64,000 nucleotides of DNA from Salibacterium aidingense DSM 18341 (GCF_000429685.1 NZ_KE386940.1:260113-324112); one strand, 5' to 3'. Shown: positions 8,827-17,732, counted from the stretch's first letter. Notes: generated by a model not told the origin, from the letters alone. Numbers and translations are program-made.

Positions 8827-9747
8827 TCAATTTAAGTCAATCCGTTTATTCAGGAAGCGGTAGGAAATATCGACGAGTAAATTAACGAGAATGAATACTA
8901 CCGCCACAACTAATACAGAGCCTTGAACAGCCGGAAAATCACGGGCCTGTATCGACTCTACAATAAATCGTCCCAATCCGTTAATGGAAAACACAGTTTC
9001 TGTTAATACAGCTCCTGTCAACAGGGTTCCAAACTCAAGACCGATAACAGTCACGACAGGAATCATCGCATTTTTCAACGCATGTTTATAGATGACAATC
9101 CGTTCTTTGACCCCTTTGGCCCGGGCTGTGCGAATATAATCCTGACCGATAACCTCCAGCATGCTGGAGCGGGTCATGCGGGCGATAATCGCAGCGCCGG
9201 CGGTACCAAGTGCTATTACCGGTAATACAAGCTGTTCGGGAGATCCCCATCCGGAAACAGGAAAAATTTCAAGATCAATGGCAAAATACTGCATCAGCAT
9301 TAATCCCAGCCAGAAGTTCGGCATGGACAATCCGAATAACGCAATGATCATCATTACGGCATCTACCCATGTATAATGGCGGACGGCTGAAATAATACCG
9401 GCAATTAACCCAATAAATACACTGAGAATCATACTGTAAAACGAAAGTTCAAGCGTCACCCAGAACCGGGATGCCACTTCCGATGTTACTTCTTGACCGC
9501 TTCGAATAGAGGTGCCGAGGTCCCCCTGCAGAGCATTGATTATAAAGTTAAAATATTGCATGGGAAGAGGATCATTCAGCCCCAGTCTTTCCCGGATCTG
9601 TTGTATGGTTTGTTCACTTGCAGCCTCCCCGGCAATAACCTGGGCGGGGTCTCCGGGCACAAGATGCATCATTAAAAAGACTAATATTGTTACTCCTATT
9701 AAAACTGGAATCGTCTGCAGAATTCGTCGGACTGTAAATACAAACAA
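8827..9747 (-). CDS. Peptide ABC transporter permease (OppB/DppB type)
   Basis: This 306-residue membrane protein has six predicted helices. It begins with the typical 'RRILQTIPVLIGVTILVFLMMHLVPGDP' helix (quoted in part: VLIGVTILVFLMMHLVPGDP) and contains the EAA-type loop 'YIRTARAKGVKERIVIYKH'. It forms the membrane channel with the OppC-like subunit. The likely start is TTG at 9747, with AAAGGAGAG upstream; no ATG is suitably placed. It is 18 bases downstream of the OppC-like gene. Confidence 0.9.
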   Translation of the reverse strand: MFVFTVRRILQTIPVLIGVTILVFLMMHLVPGDPAQVIAGEAASEQTIQQIRERLGLNDPLPMQYFNFIINALQGDLGTSIRSGQEVTSEVASRFWVTLELSFYSMILSVFIGLIAGIISAVRHYTWVDAVMMIIALFGLSMPNFWLGLMLMQYFAIDLEIFPVSGWGSPEQLVLPVIALGTAGAAIIARMTRSSMLEVIGQDYIRTARAKGVKERIVIYKHALKNAMIPVVTVIGLEFGTLLTGAVLTETVFSINGLGRFIVESIQARDFPAVQGSVLVVAVVFILVNLLVDISYRFLNKRIDLN

Positions 9748-9765
9748 CAGATTCTCTCCTTTCGT

Positions 9766-10656
9766 TTATGATTTCATTTTTGGATCAAGGGCGTCACGCA
9801 GGCCGTCTCCAAAAATATTAAAAGCCAAAACGACGACAACGATAGCTATACCGGGGAAAAAAGCAACATGGCCTGCATCAAAAATATAATTTCGGCCGTC
9901 ACTCAGCATCGCTCCCCATTCCGGCATCGGCGGCTGTGCTCCCAGCCCCAGGAAGGAAAGTCCGGCAGCTGTCAGAATAGCGGTGGCTATCCGAAGGGTA
10001 GCCTGTACAATAATAGGAGAGAATACGTTTGGGAGCACATGACGGAAAATAATACGGAAATCACTTGCCCCAAGGGCCCGTACGGCATCAATATACTCCA
10101 GTTCTTTTACAGCCAGGGTGGAACCTCTGACAATTCTCGCAAAAGCTGGTACCGAAAATACACCAACTGCCAGAATGACATTGTTCAAACTGGGTCCTAA
10201 GATGGTGACTACCCCAAGTGCCAGAAGAATCCCGGGAAATGCAAGAAGAACGTCCATGCACCGCATTAACACGGTATCGATTTTTCCTCCGAAGTAACCG
10301 GAAACAATTCCAATGACAACCCCGGCAACCGCAGCAATAAAAACAGAGAAAAACCCAATATAGAGGGTGATAGACATTCCATGTATAACACGGCTGAATA
10401 TATCCCTCCCGAGATGATCCGTCCCAAACCAATGTTCGGCAGATGGACCTTCCAGCTTGTTTACAAGGTTTTGTTCTCCGGCACTGAAAGGAACAAGATG
10501 AGGACCGATGATAGAAACTAGTATAAAAAATAAAATGAGAAAACCGCCCAGCATTGCGGCTTTATTTTTTTTAAGCCTTTTTAAAATGTTCTTAACATTT
10601 TCAATGTGGGGATTGGAGGGTTTGGTTACTGGATAATTTACAGTTGTTTCTGGCAA
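9766..10656 (-). CDS. Peptide ABC transporter permease (OppC/DppC type)
   Basis: This 296-residue permease has a cytoplasmic N-terminus, a first helix near residues 35-55, the periplasmic-side 'HWFGTDHLGRDIFSRVIHG' motif that marks OppC/DppC proteins, and the EAA loop 'YIDAVRALGASDFRIIFRH'. The start appears to be TTG at 10656 with AAAGGAG upstream. It is the first gene of the minus-strand permease-ATPase operon, whose promoter must lie in the 10657-10979 gap shared with the divergent binding-protein gene. Confidence 0.9.
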   Translation of the reverse strand: MPETTVNYPVTKPSNPHIENVKNILKRLKKNKAAMLGGFLILFFILVSIIGPHLVPFSAGEQNLVNKLEGPSAEHWFGTDHLGRDIFSRVIHGMSITLYIGFFSVFIAAVAGVVIGIVSGYFGGKIDTVLMRCMDVLLAFPGILLALGVVTILGPSLNNVILAVGVFSVPAFARIVRGSTLAVKELEYIDAVRALGASDFRIIFRHVLPNVFSPIIVQATLRIATAILTAAGLSFLGLGAQPPMPEWGAMLSDGRNYIFDAGHVAFFPGIAIVVVVLAFNIFGDGLRDALDPKMKS

Positions 10657-10979
10657 AATTTATACTCCTTTCCAATATTTATTAAACGTTAAACATCCTA
10701 TCTATCAACATATTACAAAAATGAATTATATCACGATTGAGCGATATTACAATGATAAATATATTATAATGGAATAGTAGTAAAGGACTAGTGAATCGTT
10801 GTTCACCTCCTGTGTGATTGGAAAACCGACAATAACACAATGCTTGCTAACTCCCTTTAAAGCGGAAAAGAATCTTAAAAAATTTGACAAATATATTTCA
10901 GAAATTACTTGAATAATAATATTTCATAAGTTATATTAATAATTGTTTTCATGGAAAAAAAGTAAAAGGGGTTGTAGCA
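10657..10979. promoter_or_regulatory. Divergent promoter region of the peptide transporter
   Basis: This AT-rich 323-base gap separates the two arms of the transporter. On the plus strand, a TTGACA near 10884 is followed by several AT-rich candidate -10 sequences, and TTGAAT/TTATAT-like elements follow further on; on the opposite side TATAAT-like sequences occur near 10750-10770. I cannot fix one promoter per strand. No clear operator palindrome stands out. No gene is present. Confidence 0.45.
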
Positions 10980-12617
10980 ATGAAATTATCGCTGAATATT
11001 TTCAGAACATTCTTTCTTGCTGTTCTATTCAGCCTGGCGCTAACTGCGTGTGCCAGTGAACCGGATGAAAACAGTGAGGATGCAGCAGAAGATAGTGAAA
11101 ATTCAGACACGGCTGAAGAAGGAGAAGGTAATAATGGGGGAGGATCATCAGAAGATCTGGTTATTGCCACAGCATCTGATGCAACCGGCATGGATCCGCA
11201 TGGTTCCAATGACGTTCCTTCGAGTAACGTACAAACCAATATTTTTGAAACCCTGGTAACGCAGGACGAAAATATGGAAATCCAGCCCAACCTGGCAACA
11301 GAGTGGGAACAGATCGATGACACCACCTGGCAGTTCACGCTCCGTGAAGACGTCACCTTCCATGACGGAGCCGAGTTTAATGCGGAAGCCGTAAAAGCTA
11401 CATTTGACCGTATTCGTGATGAAGATGTTGGATCTCCGCGTGCTTTTCTTTATGAAATGGTGACAGAGGTCAACGTTGTTGATGATTATACGGTAGAATT
11501 TGTAACGGAATTTCCTTTTGCACCGCTGCCGGCCCACCTGGCACACAGCGGTGGAGGCATTATTAGCCCAGATGTCATTGAAGAAGACTATGCAATGATG
11601 GAAGAAGGGGAAGACCCGGGGTCTTATATCGATGAAAACCCGGCCGGAACCGGTATGTTTAAGCTGCAGGAATGGGATTCAGGTAATGAAGTTGTATTGG
11701 AGAAAAATGAAGACTACTGGGGAGAAACTCCGGATATCGAAACGGTTACGTTCCAGGTAACGCCGGAGGATCTGACACGGGTCGCAGAACTGGATACGGG
11801 TGCGGCCGATATTATTTTCCCTGTCAGTCCGAGTGATACCTCCCGTGTAGATAATATGGAAAATGCAAGCATGTATGTACAGGACAGCTTAAGTCTGGAA
11901 TATATCAGCTTTAATACACAGAAAGAGCCGTTTGATGATAAACGGGTGCGTCAGGCCATCTCCATGGCTGTCGATAAAGACCAGATTGTGGACGGTATCA
12001 TGGAAGGCGCTGCAACCAAAGCGGTGGCTCCGATTGGAGAAAACGTCTTTGGCTTCAGTGATGAAGTGGAAGGGCTGCCGTATGATCCGGAACAGGCTCA
12101 GGAGCTGCTGGCAGAAGCAGGTTATGAAGACGGCTTTTCGACAACATTATGGACCAATGACGACCGTGAACGCCAGGATATTGCAGAGGTTGTGCAGCAG
12201 CAGCTGCAGCAGATCGGTGTGGAAGTTGAGATTGAAGTACTTGAATGGGGCGCGTATCTGGACAGCACAGCAGAAGGAGAACATGATATGTTCATTCTTG
12301 GCTGGAGCACGGTAACAGGCGACGCCGACTACGGCATGTATCCACTGTTCCATTCTGACAATCATGGCGAACCGGGCAACCGCTCCTTTTATGAAAACGA
12401 AGAAGTAGATTCTCTGCTTGAAGAAGCACGCCGTGAAGGGGATGAAGAGAAGCGGGCCGCTCTCTATGAAGATGTCATGGAAATTCTCGTAGAAGATGCG
12501 CCGATGATTTATTCCCATCACGATGACTACCTCGTGGGAGTCAGCGATGACGTGGAAGGATTCTGGAAACACCCGAACGGTCTCTATCAGCTTCAAGATG
12601 TAAGTATTTCCGAATAA
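10980..12617 (+). CDS. Peptide ABC transporter substrate-binding lipoprotein
   Basis: This 545-residue exported lipoprotein binds peptides or similar solutes outside the cell for the ABC importer encoded divergently. The signal peptide ends in a lipobox 'LALTACAS' with the lipidated Cys near residue 22, followed by about 35 residues rich in Asp, Glu, Ser and Gly that tether the domain. The SBP family 5 body includes 'FHDGAEFNAEAVKATFDR' and 'YISFNTQKEPFDDKRVRQAISMAVDK'. The protein is very acidic, as expected of a halophile's surface protein. Annotated relatives are often called glutathione or dipeptide binding proteins; the true ligand is unknown. Confidence 0.92.
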   Translation: MKLSLNIFRTFFLAVLFSLALTACASEPDENSEDAAEDSENSDTAEEGEGNNGGGSSEDLVIATASDATGMDPHGSNDVPSSNVQTNIFETLVTQDENMEIQPNLATEWEQIDDTTWQFTLREDVTFHDGAEFNAEAVKATFDRIRDEDVGSPRAFLYEMVTEVNVVDDYTVEFVTEFPFAPLPAHLAHSGGGIISPDVIEEDYAMMEEGEDPGSYIDENPAGTGMFKLQEWDSGNEVVLEKNEDYWGETPDIETVTFQVTPEDLTRVAELDTGAADIIFPVSPSDTSRVDNMENASMYVQDSLSLEYISFNTQKEPFDDKRVRQAISMAVDKDQIVDGIMEGAATKAVAPIGENVFGFSDEVEGLPYDPEQAQELLAEAGYEDGFSTTLWTNDDRERQDIAEVVQQQLQQIGVEVEIEVLEWGAYLDSTAEGEHDMFILGWSTVTGDADYGMYPLFHSDNHGEPGNRSFYENEEVDSLLEEARREGDEEKRAALYEDVMEILVEDAPMIYSHHDDYLVGVSDDVEGFWKHPNGLYQLQDVSISE

Positions 12618-12638
12618 TAGACTTAACTGTATGGAAGA

Positions 12639-12668
12639 AGGGGCTGTGCCAAAAGGTACAGCCCCTTT
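12639..12668 (+). terminator. Terminator after the binding-protein gene
   Basis: AGGGGCTGT and ACAGCCCCT pair around a short 'GCCAAAAGGT' loop, followed by TTTCC. A close relative of this hairpin (AGGAGCTGT...ACAGCTCCT) ends the BCCT gene at 14625-14656. Both are followed within 40 bases by a copy of the large repeat. Confidence 0.8.
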
Positions 12669-12700
12669 CCTTTGATAAAGAAAATGGAACCGAGGCAGAA

Positions 12701-12950
12701 GCGGAAGGCGGCGACTCCGGGCCAGCAGGATGTTGGTCATGCAGGCGCTGCCACATGATGTGGCAGTTTTAGCCTGTTTCCTTTTCAAGCAGCAGTCGAA
12801 GATCCCATCAAACGGTGTTTGAGCCCGCAGGAAGCGGGTCAGATCGGCGTTGGCACAGGACGTGCCGAACTTAGCCGATCTTCCTCCATTGATGCAGCGG
12901 AGGCGTGCCCGCGGCAAGCGTCCGCCTGCAGCGGATGCCTCAGCATGTAA
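12701..12950 (+). repeat. Intergenic multi-hairpin repeat, copy A
   Basis: This 250-base element is shared with 14688-14975 (same strand) and in part with 61542-61694 (opposite strand). It holds at least two clear hairpins: CTGCCACA-TGA-TGTGGCAG inside an AGGC/GCCT clamp (about 12742-12773), and AGATCGGC/GCCGATCT enclosing GGCAC/GTGCC (about 12840-12881). The ends, GCGGAAGGCG...GACTCC and AAGCGTCCGCCTGCAGCGGATG, recall intergenic repeats that I remember as common in Bacillaceae genomes. No open frame of note is conserved among copies. Confidence 0.85.
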
Positions 12951-13094
12951 CGTTGAGTACTACTCTTTTCATATTCCCCTTCCTATTTACATATCCTACT
13001 GGAACATGTTAAGGTAACTCCTTGTGTGTCCTCGCAATAAAACGAGATGAGATGCAGGATAGAATAAGTACACATTGAAAAAGGGGAGAATACT

Positions 13095-14615
13095 ATCTCA
13101 GTACAACAACAAAATAAGTCAAACGTAGATTGGACGGTCTTAGGTATCAGCGGAGGTCTCCTGTCATTATTTGTGATCGTATCCTTTATTAATCTGGAGG
13201 CCGTTACATCTTTTGTGAATACAACATTCGGCTGGTCTGTCACATACTTTGGCGCCTTCTGGCAGCTGCTGATGCTGGCGACCTTTGCCGTTTCGATATG
13301 GCTCGCTTTATCTAAATACGGAAAGATAAAATTAGGAAATATGACAGCGCCGGAAATTAGTACGTTTAAATGGATATCCATGATTATGGCAACGCTGCTT
13401 GCCGGGGGAGGAGTATTCTGGGCAGCGGCGGAACCAATGTACCATTTCATGGACACGCCGCCCCTGTTTCAAAATGGAGGAAGCAGCAAAGAAGCTGCAC
13501 CTGCTCTGGCCCAGAGCTTTATGCACTGGGGATTTCTTGCCTGGGCGATCCTTGGGACATTAAGTGCTGTGGTTTTAATGTATGGTCATTACAATAAAGG
13601 GCTGCCTTTAAAACCAAAAACGCTGCTCTATCCCATGTTTGGAGAAAAAATAAACAATAATATCTTTGGCAGAATAATTGACGCGTTTTCCATTATTTCT
13701 GTGGCAGCAGGAACGATTGGGCCTATTGGCTTTTTAGGGCTGCAGGCCAGTTATGGTCTTCAGGCTGTCTTTGGGGTCCCGGATGTATTTGCAACCCAGC
13801 TGGCCATTATCATTGGAGTCGTTATTATTTCCACGATTTCCGCAGTAACAGGACTATATAAAGGTATTCAATGGCTAAGTAAATTTAATGTCCGGCTGGC
13901 ACTGGTTCTTATGGCAGTCTTATTAATCGTCGGGCCAGGAGGCTTTGTTATTGATCAGTATATCGTATCGTTTGGTACTTATCTGGATCAATTCCTATCC
14001 ATGGGCACCTATCGGGGCAATAACGACTGGCTTGGTCTCTGGACCGTATTTTTCTGGGGCTGGTTTATTGGATATGGACCGATGATGGCAATGCTGGTAA
14101 GCCGTATTTCCAGAGGACGGACGGTACGGGAAATAATGATCGCTGTCTCCATTATTGCTCCGGTTGTAACCACATTCTGGTTTACGGTGGTAGGCGGTTC
14201 CGGCATCTTTTTTGAAATTCAGAATCCAGGTTCTGTCTCTGATGCTTTGATGGATACCGGCATGCATGCAGCGATGATCGCGATCACCGAACAATTCCCA
14301 CTGGCCGGTGTTATTACTCCACTGTTTCTGCTGCTTACCATATTATTTGTGGTCACTACCACAGATTCCATGGCATTTACGATATCTATGGGAGTCACAG
14401 GGGAAGAAAATCCCCAGAGCAGTATTCGTGTATTCTGGGCAGTACTGATGGGGTGTGTTGCCGCGATTCTGCTCTACATTGGAGAGGGAAGTGTGGAAGC
14501 ATTGCAGAACTTCATTGTGGTCACAGCCGTACCAGTATCCCTTCTGCTTCTCCCCATGATATGGCTGGCCCCCCGGGTCGTCCGGAAAATGGCAGACGCA
14601 CAGAATATAAAATAA
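13095..14615 (+). CDS. BCCT family transporter, apparent AUC start
   Basis: This 506-residue, twelve-helix secondary transporter belongs to the betaine/choline/carnitine family, used for osmolyte or quaternary ammonium uptake. Recognisable are 'SKYGKIKLG' after helix 2, 'FWAAAEPMYHF', and 'SRISRGRTVRE'. The first canonical start (GTG 13173) would cut helix 1. Between an in-frame stop at 13065-13067 and that GTG there is no ATG, GTG or TTG, but ATC at 13095 lies six bases after GGGGAG and gives a normal N-terminus (SVQQQNK...). The usual Trp-rich binding box is changed to 'FWGWFIGYGP', and the GMGIG motif to 'LLAGGG', so the substrate may differ. It is monocistronic. Confidence 0.85.
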   Translation: MSVQQQNKSNVDWTVLGISGGLLSLFVIVSFINLEAVTSFVNTTFGWSVTYFGAFWQLLMLATFAVSIWLALSKYGKIKLGNMTAPEISTFKWISMIMATLLAGGGVFWAAAEPMYHFMDTPPLFQNGGSSKEAAPALAQSFMHWGFLAWAILGTLSAVVLMYGHYNKGLPLKPKTLLYPMFGEKINNNIFGRIIDAFSIISVAAGTIGPIGFLGLQASYGLQAVFGVPDVFATQLAIIIGVVIISTISAVTGLYKGIQWLSKFNVRLALVLMAVLLIVGPGGFVIDQYIVSFGTYLDQFLSMGTYRGNNDWLGLWTVFFWGWFIGYGPMMAMLVSRISRGRTVREIMIAVSIIAPVVTTFWFTVVGGSGIFFEIQNPGSVSDALMDTGMHAAMIAITEQFPLAGVITPLFLLLTILFVVTTTDSMAFTISMGVTGEENPQSSIRVFWAVLMGCVAAILLYIGEGSVEALQNFIVVTAVPVSLLLLPMIWLAPRVVRKMADAQNIK

Positions 14616-14624
14616 AAGAAAAGA

Positions 14625-14656
14625 AAGGAGCTGTCTCAAAAGGTACAGCTCCTTTT
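14625..14656 (+). terminator. Terminator after the BCCT gene
   Basis: AGGAGCTGT pairs with ACAGCTCCT around 'CTCAAAAGGT' and is followed by TTTTC. It lies ten bases after the BCCT stop codon. Confidence 0.85.
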
Positions 14657-14687
14657 CTATGTTCAAGAAAAACCACTTTGGGCAGGA

Positions 14688-14975
14688 GCGGAAGGCGACT
14701 CCGGGCCAACAGGAGGTTGGTCATGCAGGCGCTGCCACATGATGTGGCGGTTTTAGCCTGTTTCCTTTTCAAGCAGCAGCCGAAGATCCCATCAAACGGA
14801 GGCTCCCATGATAGGAGTCAGATCGGTGTTGGCACAGGACGTGCCGCACTTAGCCGATCTTCCTTCAGGGATGTAGCTGAGGTGCTGCCCGGCGGCAAAG
14901 AAGACACGGCGATCCGAAGGGAGCCGATGTCGCGCTTGTGCTCTGGAGTAAAAGCGTCCGCCTGCAGCGGATGCC
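14688..14975 (+). repeat. Intergenic multi-hairpin repeat, copy B
   Basis: This second copy aligns with 12701-12950 along most of its length, with about 60 extra or rearranged bases before the shared 'AAGCGTCCGCCTGCAGCGGATG' end. Differences fall within stems but keep pairing: CTGCCACA/TGTGGCGG has a G-U pair where copy A has A-U, and AGATCGGT/GCCGATCT has a U-G pair where copy A has C-G. That pattern suggests the folded form matters. Confidence 0.85.
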
Positions 14976-15009
14976 CATGTACTTACGAAAGCCCCTGCCT
15001 TCTTCGTAT

Positions 15010-15215
15010 ACAGAAGAGGCGGACATTTATTCCGTTATTTCTTCGATTTTCCCCATTTTGAAAGGATAATTGGACATTTGTTCCGTTATTTCCCCCTTTT
15101 AATGTAAAAGAAGCGGTCCAAAGTCCAGATAGCGGAATAAATGTCCGAAAAAGCCTCCCGAGCCCGCTCACTCTGCCATTTAACGGAATATATGTCCGCG
15201 AGGTGCCTCTTCTGT
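15010..15215. repeat. Nested palindromic, MITE-like element
   Basis: The 17-base unit GGACATTTATTCCGTTA occurs at 15021-15037 and, with one change, at 15072-15088. It returns inverted at 15130-15146 and 15181-15197. The outermost arms are extended by ACAGAAGAGGC (15010-15020) and its exact complement GCCTCTTCTGT (15205-15215). The whole stretch could fold into one long double hairpin. It encodes no gene. It resembles non-autonomous palindromic intergenic elements of Bacillaceae, but I cannot name its family. Confidence 0.75.
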
Positions 15216-15271
15216 AAAATCCCGATTGATAGCAGAGGCGGAAGACGACGGCTTCTGCCCCGAGCCGCTCT

Positions 15272-16279
15272 TTAAACCGAGGCTTCCTGCAGTTTGTGAA
15301 TAATATTCAGGGATTTACCTGTCCCCATTGCCACTGCTTCTAATGGATTGGGAGCGAGGTGGACCGGCACGATAATTCGTTCACTGAGCCATTCCTGCAA
15401 TCCAGTTAACAGGGACCCTCCCCCCGTCAGGATGATCCCCTGGTCCACAATATCTCCGCTTAATTCAGGAGGGCAGGTTTCAAGTGTTTCCCGGATCGTT
15501 TCCAGAATGTGGTCCAGAGATTCAGCGATGGCATGATGAATTTCACTGGAGTGCAGCACGATCGGCTTTGGAAGGCCGGAAACAAGATCACGTCCTCGAA
15601 TTTCCATTGATTTTTCCTCATGTTCCGGGGACGCATTTCCTATATTAATTTTAATCTCTTCAGCCGTTCGTTCCCCGATTAACAAGTTATAGGTTTTACG
15701 TACATATTGAATGATATCCTCATCCAGGTTATCGCCGCCCCGGCGTATGGATTGAGACGAAACTACTCCGCCGTAGGAAATAATCCCGACTTCGGAGGTG
15801 CCTCCGCCGATGTCGACGATAACGTTAGCTATGGGCTCGTCCACCGGGAGATCGGCACCAATCGCTGCGGCTACCGGCTCTTCTATTAAATGTACCGATT
15901 TAGCCCCGCAGCTCATGACGGCGTCACGGATGGCACGGCGTTCTACAGAAGTTGAGCCGCACGGAGTGCAGACAATAACTTTCGGCTTGCGCATGGAAAA
16001 ACCGGCTTCTTTGTTAATCCGTTTCATAATATGTTTCAACATAGTGGATGTTATATCATAATCAGCAATGACACCCAGTTTCAAAGGGCGCATCGCAACG
16101 ATCTGTCCGGGTGTTTTTCCAACCATTTCTTTGGCTTCCGAACCTACCGCCAGCACCTCGTTGCTGTCAGAATTAATAGCTACTACGGAGGGTTCATTTA
16201 ATACAATTCCTTTTTCTTTTGTATAAACAAGGATATTCGCTGTTCCCAGGTCGATTCCAATTTCTGCGTTTGTCAGCAT
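15272..16279 (-). CDS. mreBH: Actin-like rod-shape protein MreBH
   Basis: This 335-residue bacterial actin polymerises under the membrane and guides cell-wall synthesis. The nucleotide-binding motifs are present: '[12 protein letters not shown]' (phosphate 1), '[12 protein letters not shown]' (phosphate 2) and '[10 protein letters not shown]' (adenosine). Length equals B. subtilis MreBH, and as there it stands apart from mreBCD, so MreBH is preferred over Mbl or MreB. The start is ATG 16279, eight bases after AGAAGGG; a GTG three codons earlier has no spacing for a ribosome site. It lies downstream of lplJ across a structured gap. Confidence 0.85.
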   Translation of the reverse strand: MLTNAEIGIDLGTANILVYTKEKGIVLNEPSVVAINSDSNEVLAVGSEAKEMVGKTPGQIVAMRPLKLGVIADYDITSTMLKHIMKRINKEAGFSMRKPKVIVCTPCGSTSVERRAIRDAVMSCGAKSVHLIEEPVAAAIGADLPVDEPIANVIVDIGGGTSEVGIISYGGVVSSQSIRRGGDNLDEDIIQYVRKTYNLLIGERTAEEIKINIGNASPEHEEKSMEIRGRDLVSGLPKPIVLHSSEIHHAIAESLDHILETIRETLETCPPELSGDIVDQGIILTGGGSLLTGLQEWLSERIIVPVHLAPNPLEAVAMGTGKSLNIIHKLQEASV

Positions 16280-16368
16280 GTCTTTCACCCTTCTTGAGGT
16301 TATTTTTCTCTCTTTCCCATTATAGAAGGAGAGAAAAACCTAGGGTAAGGGCCGAATAGATTAGAATA

Positions 16369-16459
16369 GGAAAAGAAGCAGAGCCGGTGAAGCTCTTATC
16401 GTAGGATGAAAGCCACTTCGATCTTTTGCCGTGGTCCCATCGCTTCAGCTCCACTCTGC
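16369..16459 (-). terminator. Long-range stem between lplJ and mreBH, probable terminator
   Basis: On the minus strand, GCAGAG...TGAAGC (16459-16442) pairs with GCTTCACCGGCTCTGC (16393-16378) and is followed by TTCTTTTCC. The roughly 50-base loop itself can pair (GATG...CATC, CCAC...GTGG). This is long for a simple terminator, so a cis-regulatory leader of mreBH is an alternative. Confidence 0.5.
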
Positions 16460-16469
16460 CTCTTTCCCG

Positions 16470-17465
16470 TTAATAGAGAAGAGACAAGAAATCCTCCTGC
16501 TCTATTGGGCCGAAATACTCTCGCAGATCAAAGGGAGCCAGTGTCGATTTTAAGGCATTGGTCTCATATTTTGTCCCTTCCAGGGTGCGTTCGATATCGG
16601 CTACTTCCGCTGTACCGAAAAAATCGCCGTAAATTTTGCATTTTTGAATGACGCCTTTTTTTACATTGAAACGTACGTCTATAAGACCTGCATCAAACTT
16701 CTTTGAACGGTGAATATCAAAAGCCGGTGATCTGCCGTAATTCCAGTTCCAATTGTTGTAACGCTCATCCGCGATACGGCGGACTTCTTCCCAATCCGCT
16801 TTGGTAAGGGAATAAGTCGGTATTTCCGGGGTGTTTTGAAAGATAAACCGGAGGAGCAGATTTTTAAAAGCATCCACGGTTAAAGGTTCTTCTAAATAGT
16901 CATTTATATTTCCTACTCTGCTTTTGATGGATTTAATCCCTTTGGATTTAATTTTTTCATCTTTTACATTTAAAGCAGAGACGATATTTTCTGTTTTGGA
17001 GTCAAGCATTAATGTCCCATGGCTGAACATTCTGCTCTTGGAGGAAAACTGCGCGTTTCCGGAAATTTTTTTGCCGCCGGCCTGCAGGTCATTCCTTCCA
17101 GACATTTCTGCCGGCACCCCCATGCTGTTTAAAGCATCAACCACGGGCTGGGTGAATTTTTTGAAGTTATGAAAACTATCCCCGTCATCTCTTGTCAAAA
17201 AGCTGAAGTTTAAATTACCGAGGTCATGATAGACAGCGCCCCCTCCGGACAGCCGTCTTACGACGTGAATCCCGTTGTTCTCTACATAATCAACATTGAT
17301 TTCCTCTATTGTATTTTGATTTTTACCGATAATGATGGAGGGCTCGTTCACATAAAACAGCAAATATGTGTCTTCTTTGTCCAGATCCATGTGATAGAGG
17401 GCAAATTCCTCCATAGCAAGATTCAGTCTCGGATCGGTAATCCCTTCATTGTCAATAAATTTCAT
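16470..17465 (-). CDS. lplJ: Lipoate-protein ligase A (LplJ)
   Basis: This 331-residue enzyme activates free lipoate with ATP and transfers it to the E2 and H proteins of 2-oxoacid dehydrogenases and the glycine cleavage system. Family marks include 'RRLSGGGAVYHDLGNLNFS' (lipoate-AMP site, 'RR.SGGGAV.HD'), 'GRNDLQAGGKKISGNAQ' with the catalytic Lys, and the C-terminal accessory domain. The longer frame upstream is ignored because ATG 17465 has AGGAGG upstream and the length then matches B. subtilis LplJ. No partner genes are adjacent. Confidence 0.93.
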   Translation of the reverse strand: MKFIDNEGITDPRLNLAMEEFALYHMDLDKEDTYLLFYVNEPSIIIGKNQNTIEEINVDYVENNGIHVVRRLSGGGAVYHDLGNLNFSFLTRDDGDSFHNFKKFTQPVVDALNSMGVPAEMSGRNDLQAGGKKISGNAQFSSKSRMFSHGTLMLDSKTENIVSALNVKDEKIKSKGIKSIKSRVGNINDYLEEPLTVDAFKNLLLRFIFQNTPEIPTYSLTKADWEEVRRIADERYNNWNWNYGRSPAFDIHRSKKFDAGLIDVRFNVKKGVIQKCKIYGDFFGTAEVADIERTLEGTKYETNALKSTLAPFDLREYFGPIEQEDFLSLLY

Positions 17466-17604
17466 TTTCTTTATCCTCCTGCAAACGAAATATAGGTTTA
17501 TTATTACATAAGGGAGAAAGCTTAGCCAATGTTTGGGCCCCTCTTTTTGTCCGCTCGAGAAAGTAACAGCGGCGCCCCGTTCTGTAAAGATTCTTTCGAA
17601 TGCA

Positions 17605-17633
17605 TTGACTTTTTTTGTGTTCCTCTCTAAAAT
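17605..17633 (+). promoter_or_regulatory. Sigma-A type promoter of the sulfate assimilation operon
   Basis: TTGACT (17605-17610) and TAAAAT (17628-17633) are separated by 17 bases, about 100 bases before cysH. The short leader shows no S-box (SAM riboswitch) features that I can recognise, unlike the B. subtilis cysH operon. Confidence 0.55.
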
Positions 17634-17732
17634 AACGATAAACAAGTAAACTTATAATGTCGATAAGCATACTATGGATTAATAAAAAAGAACTGCTGAT
17701 CCGAGCCTCACAATGAGATAGGGGGAGAAATT

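Noticed and set aside
12147-12917. Minus-strand open frame of 256 codons over the end of the binding-protein gene and repeat copy A
   Set aside because: It is antisense to a firmly identified gene and then runs into the repeat; similar open frames recur only because the repeat recurs.
14453-15061. Plus-strand open frame of 202 codons after the BCCT gene
   Set aside because: It overlaps the BCCT end in another frame and then translates repeat copy B; no family or start signal.
17640-17732. Possible SAM (S-box) riboswitch before cysH
   Set aside because: The leader is under 100 bases and lacks the conserved S-box stems and terminator.
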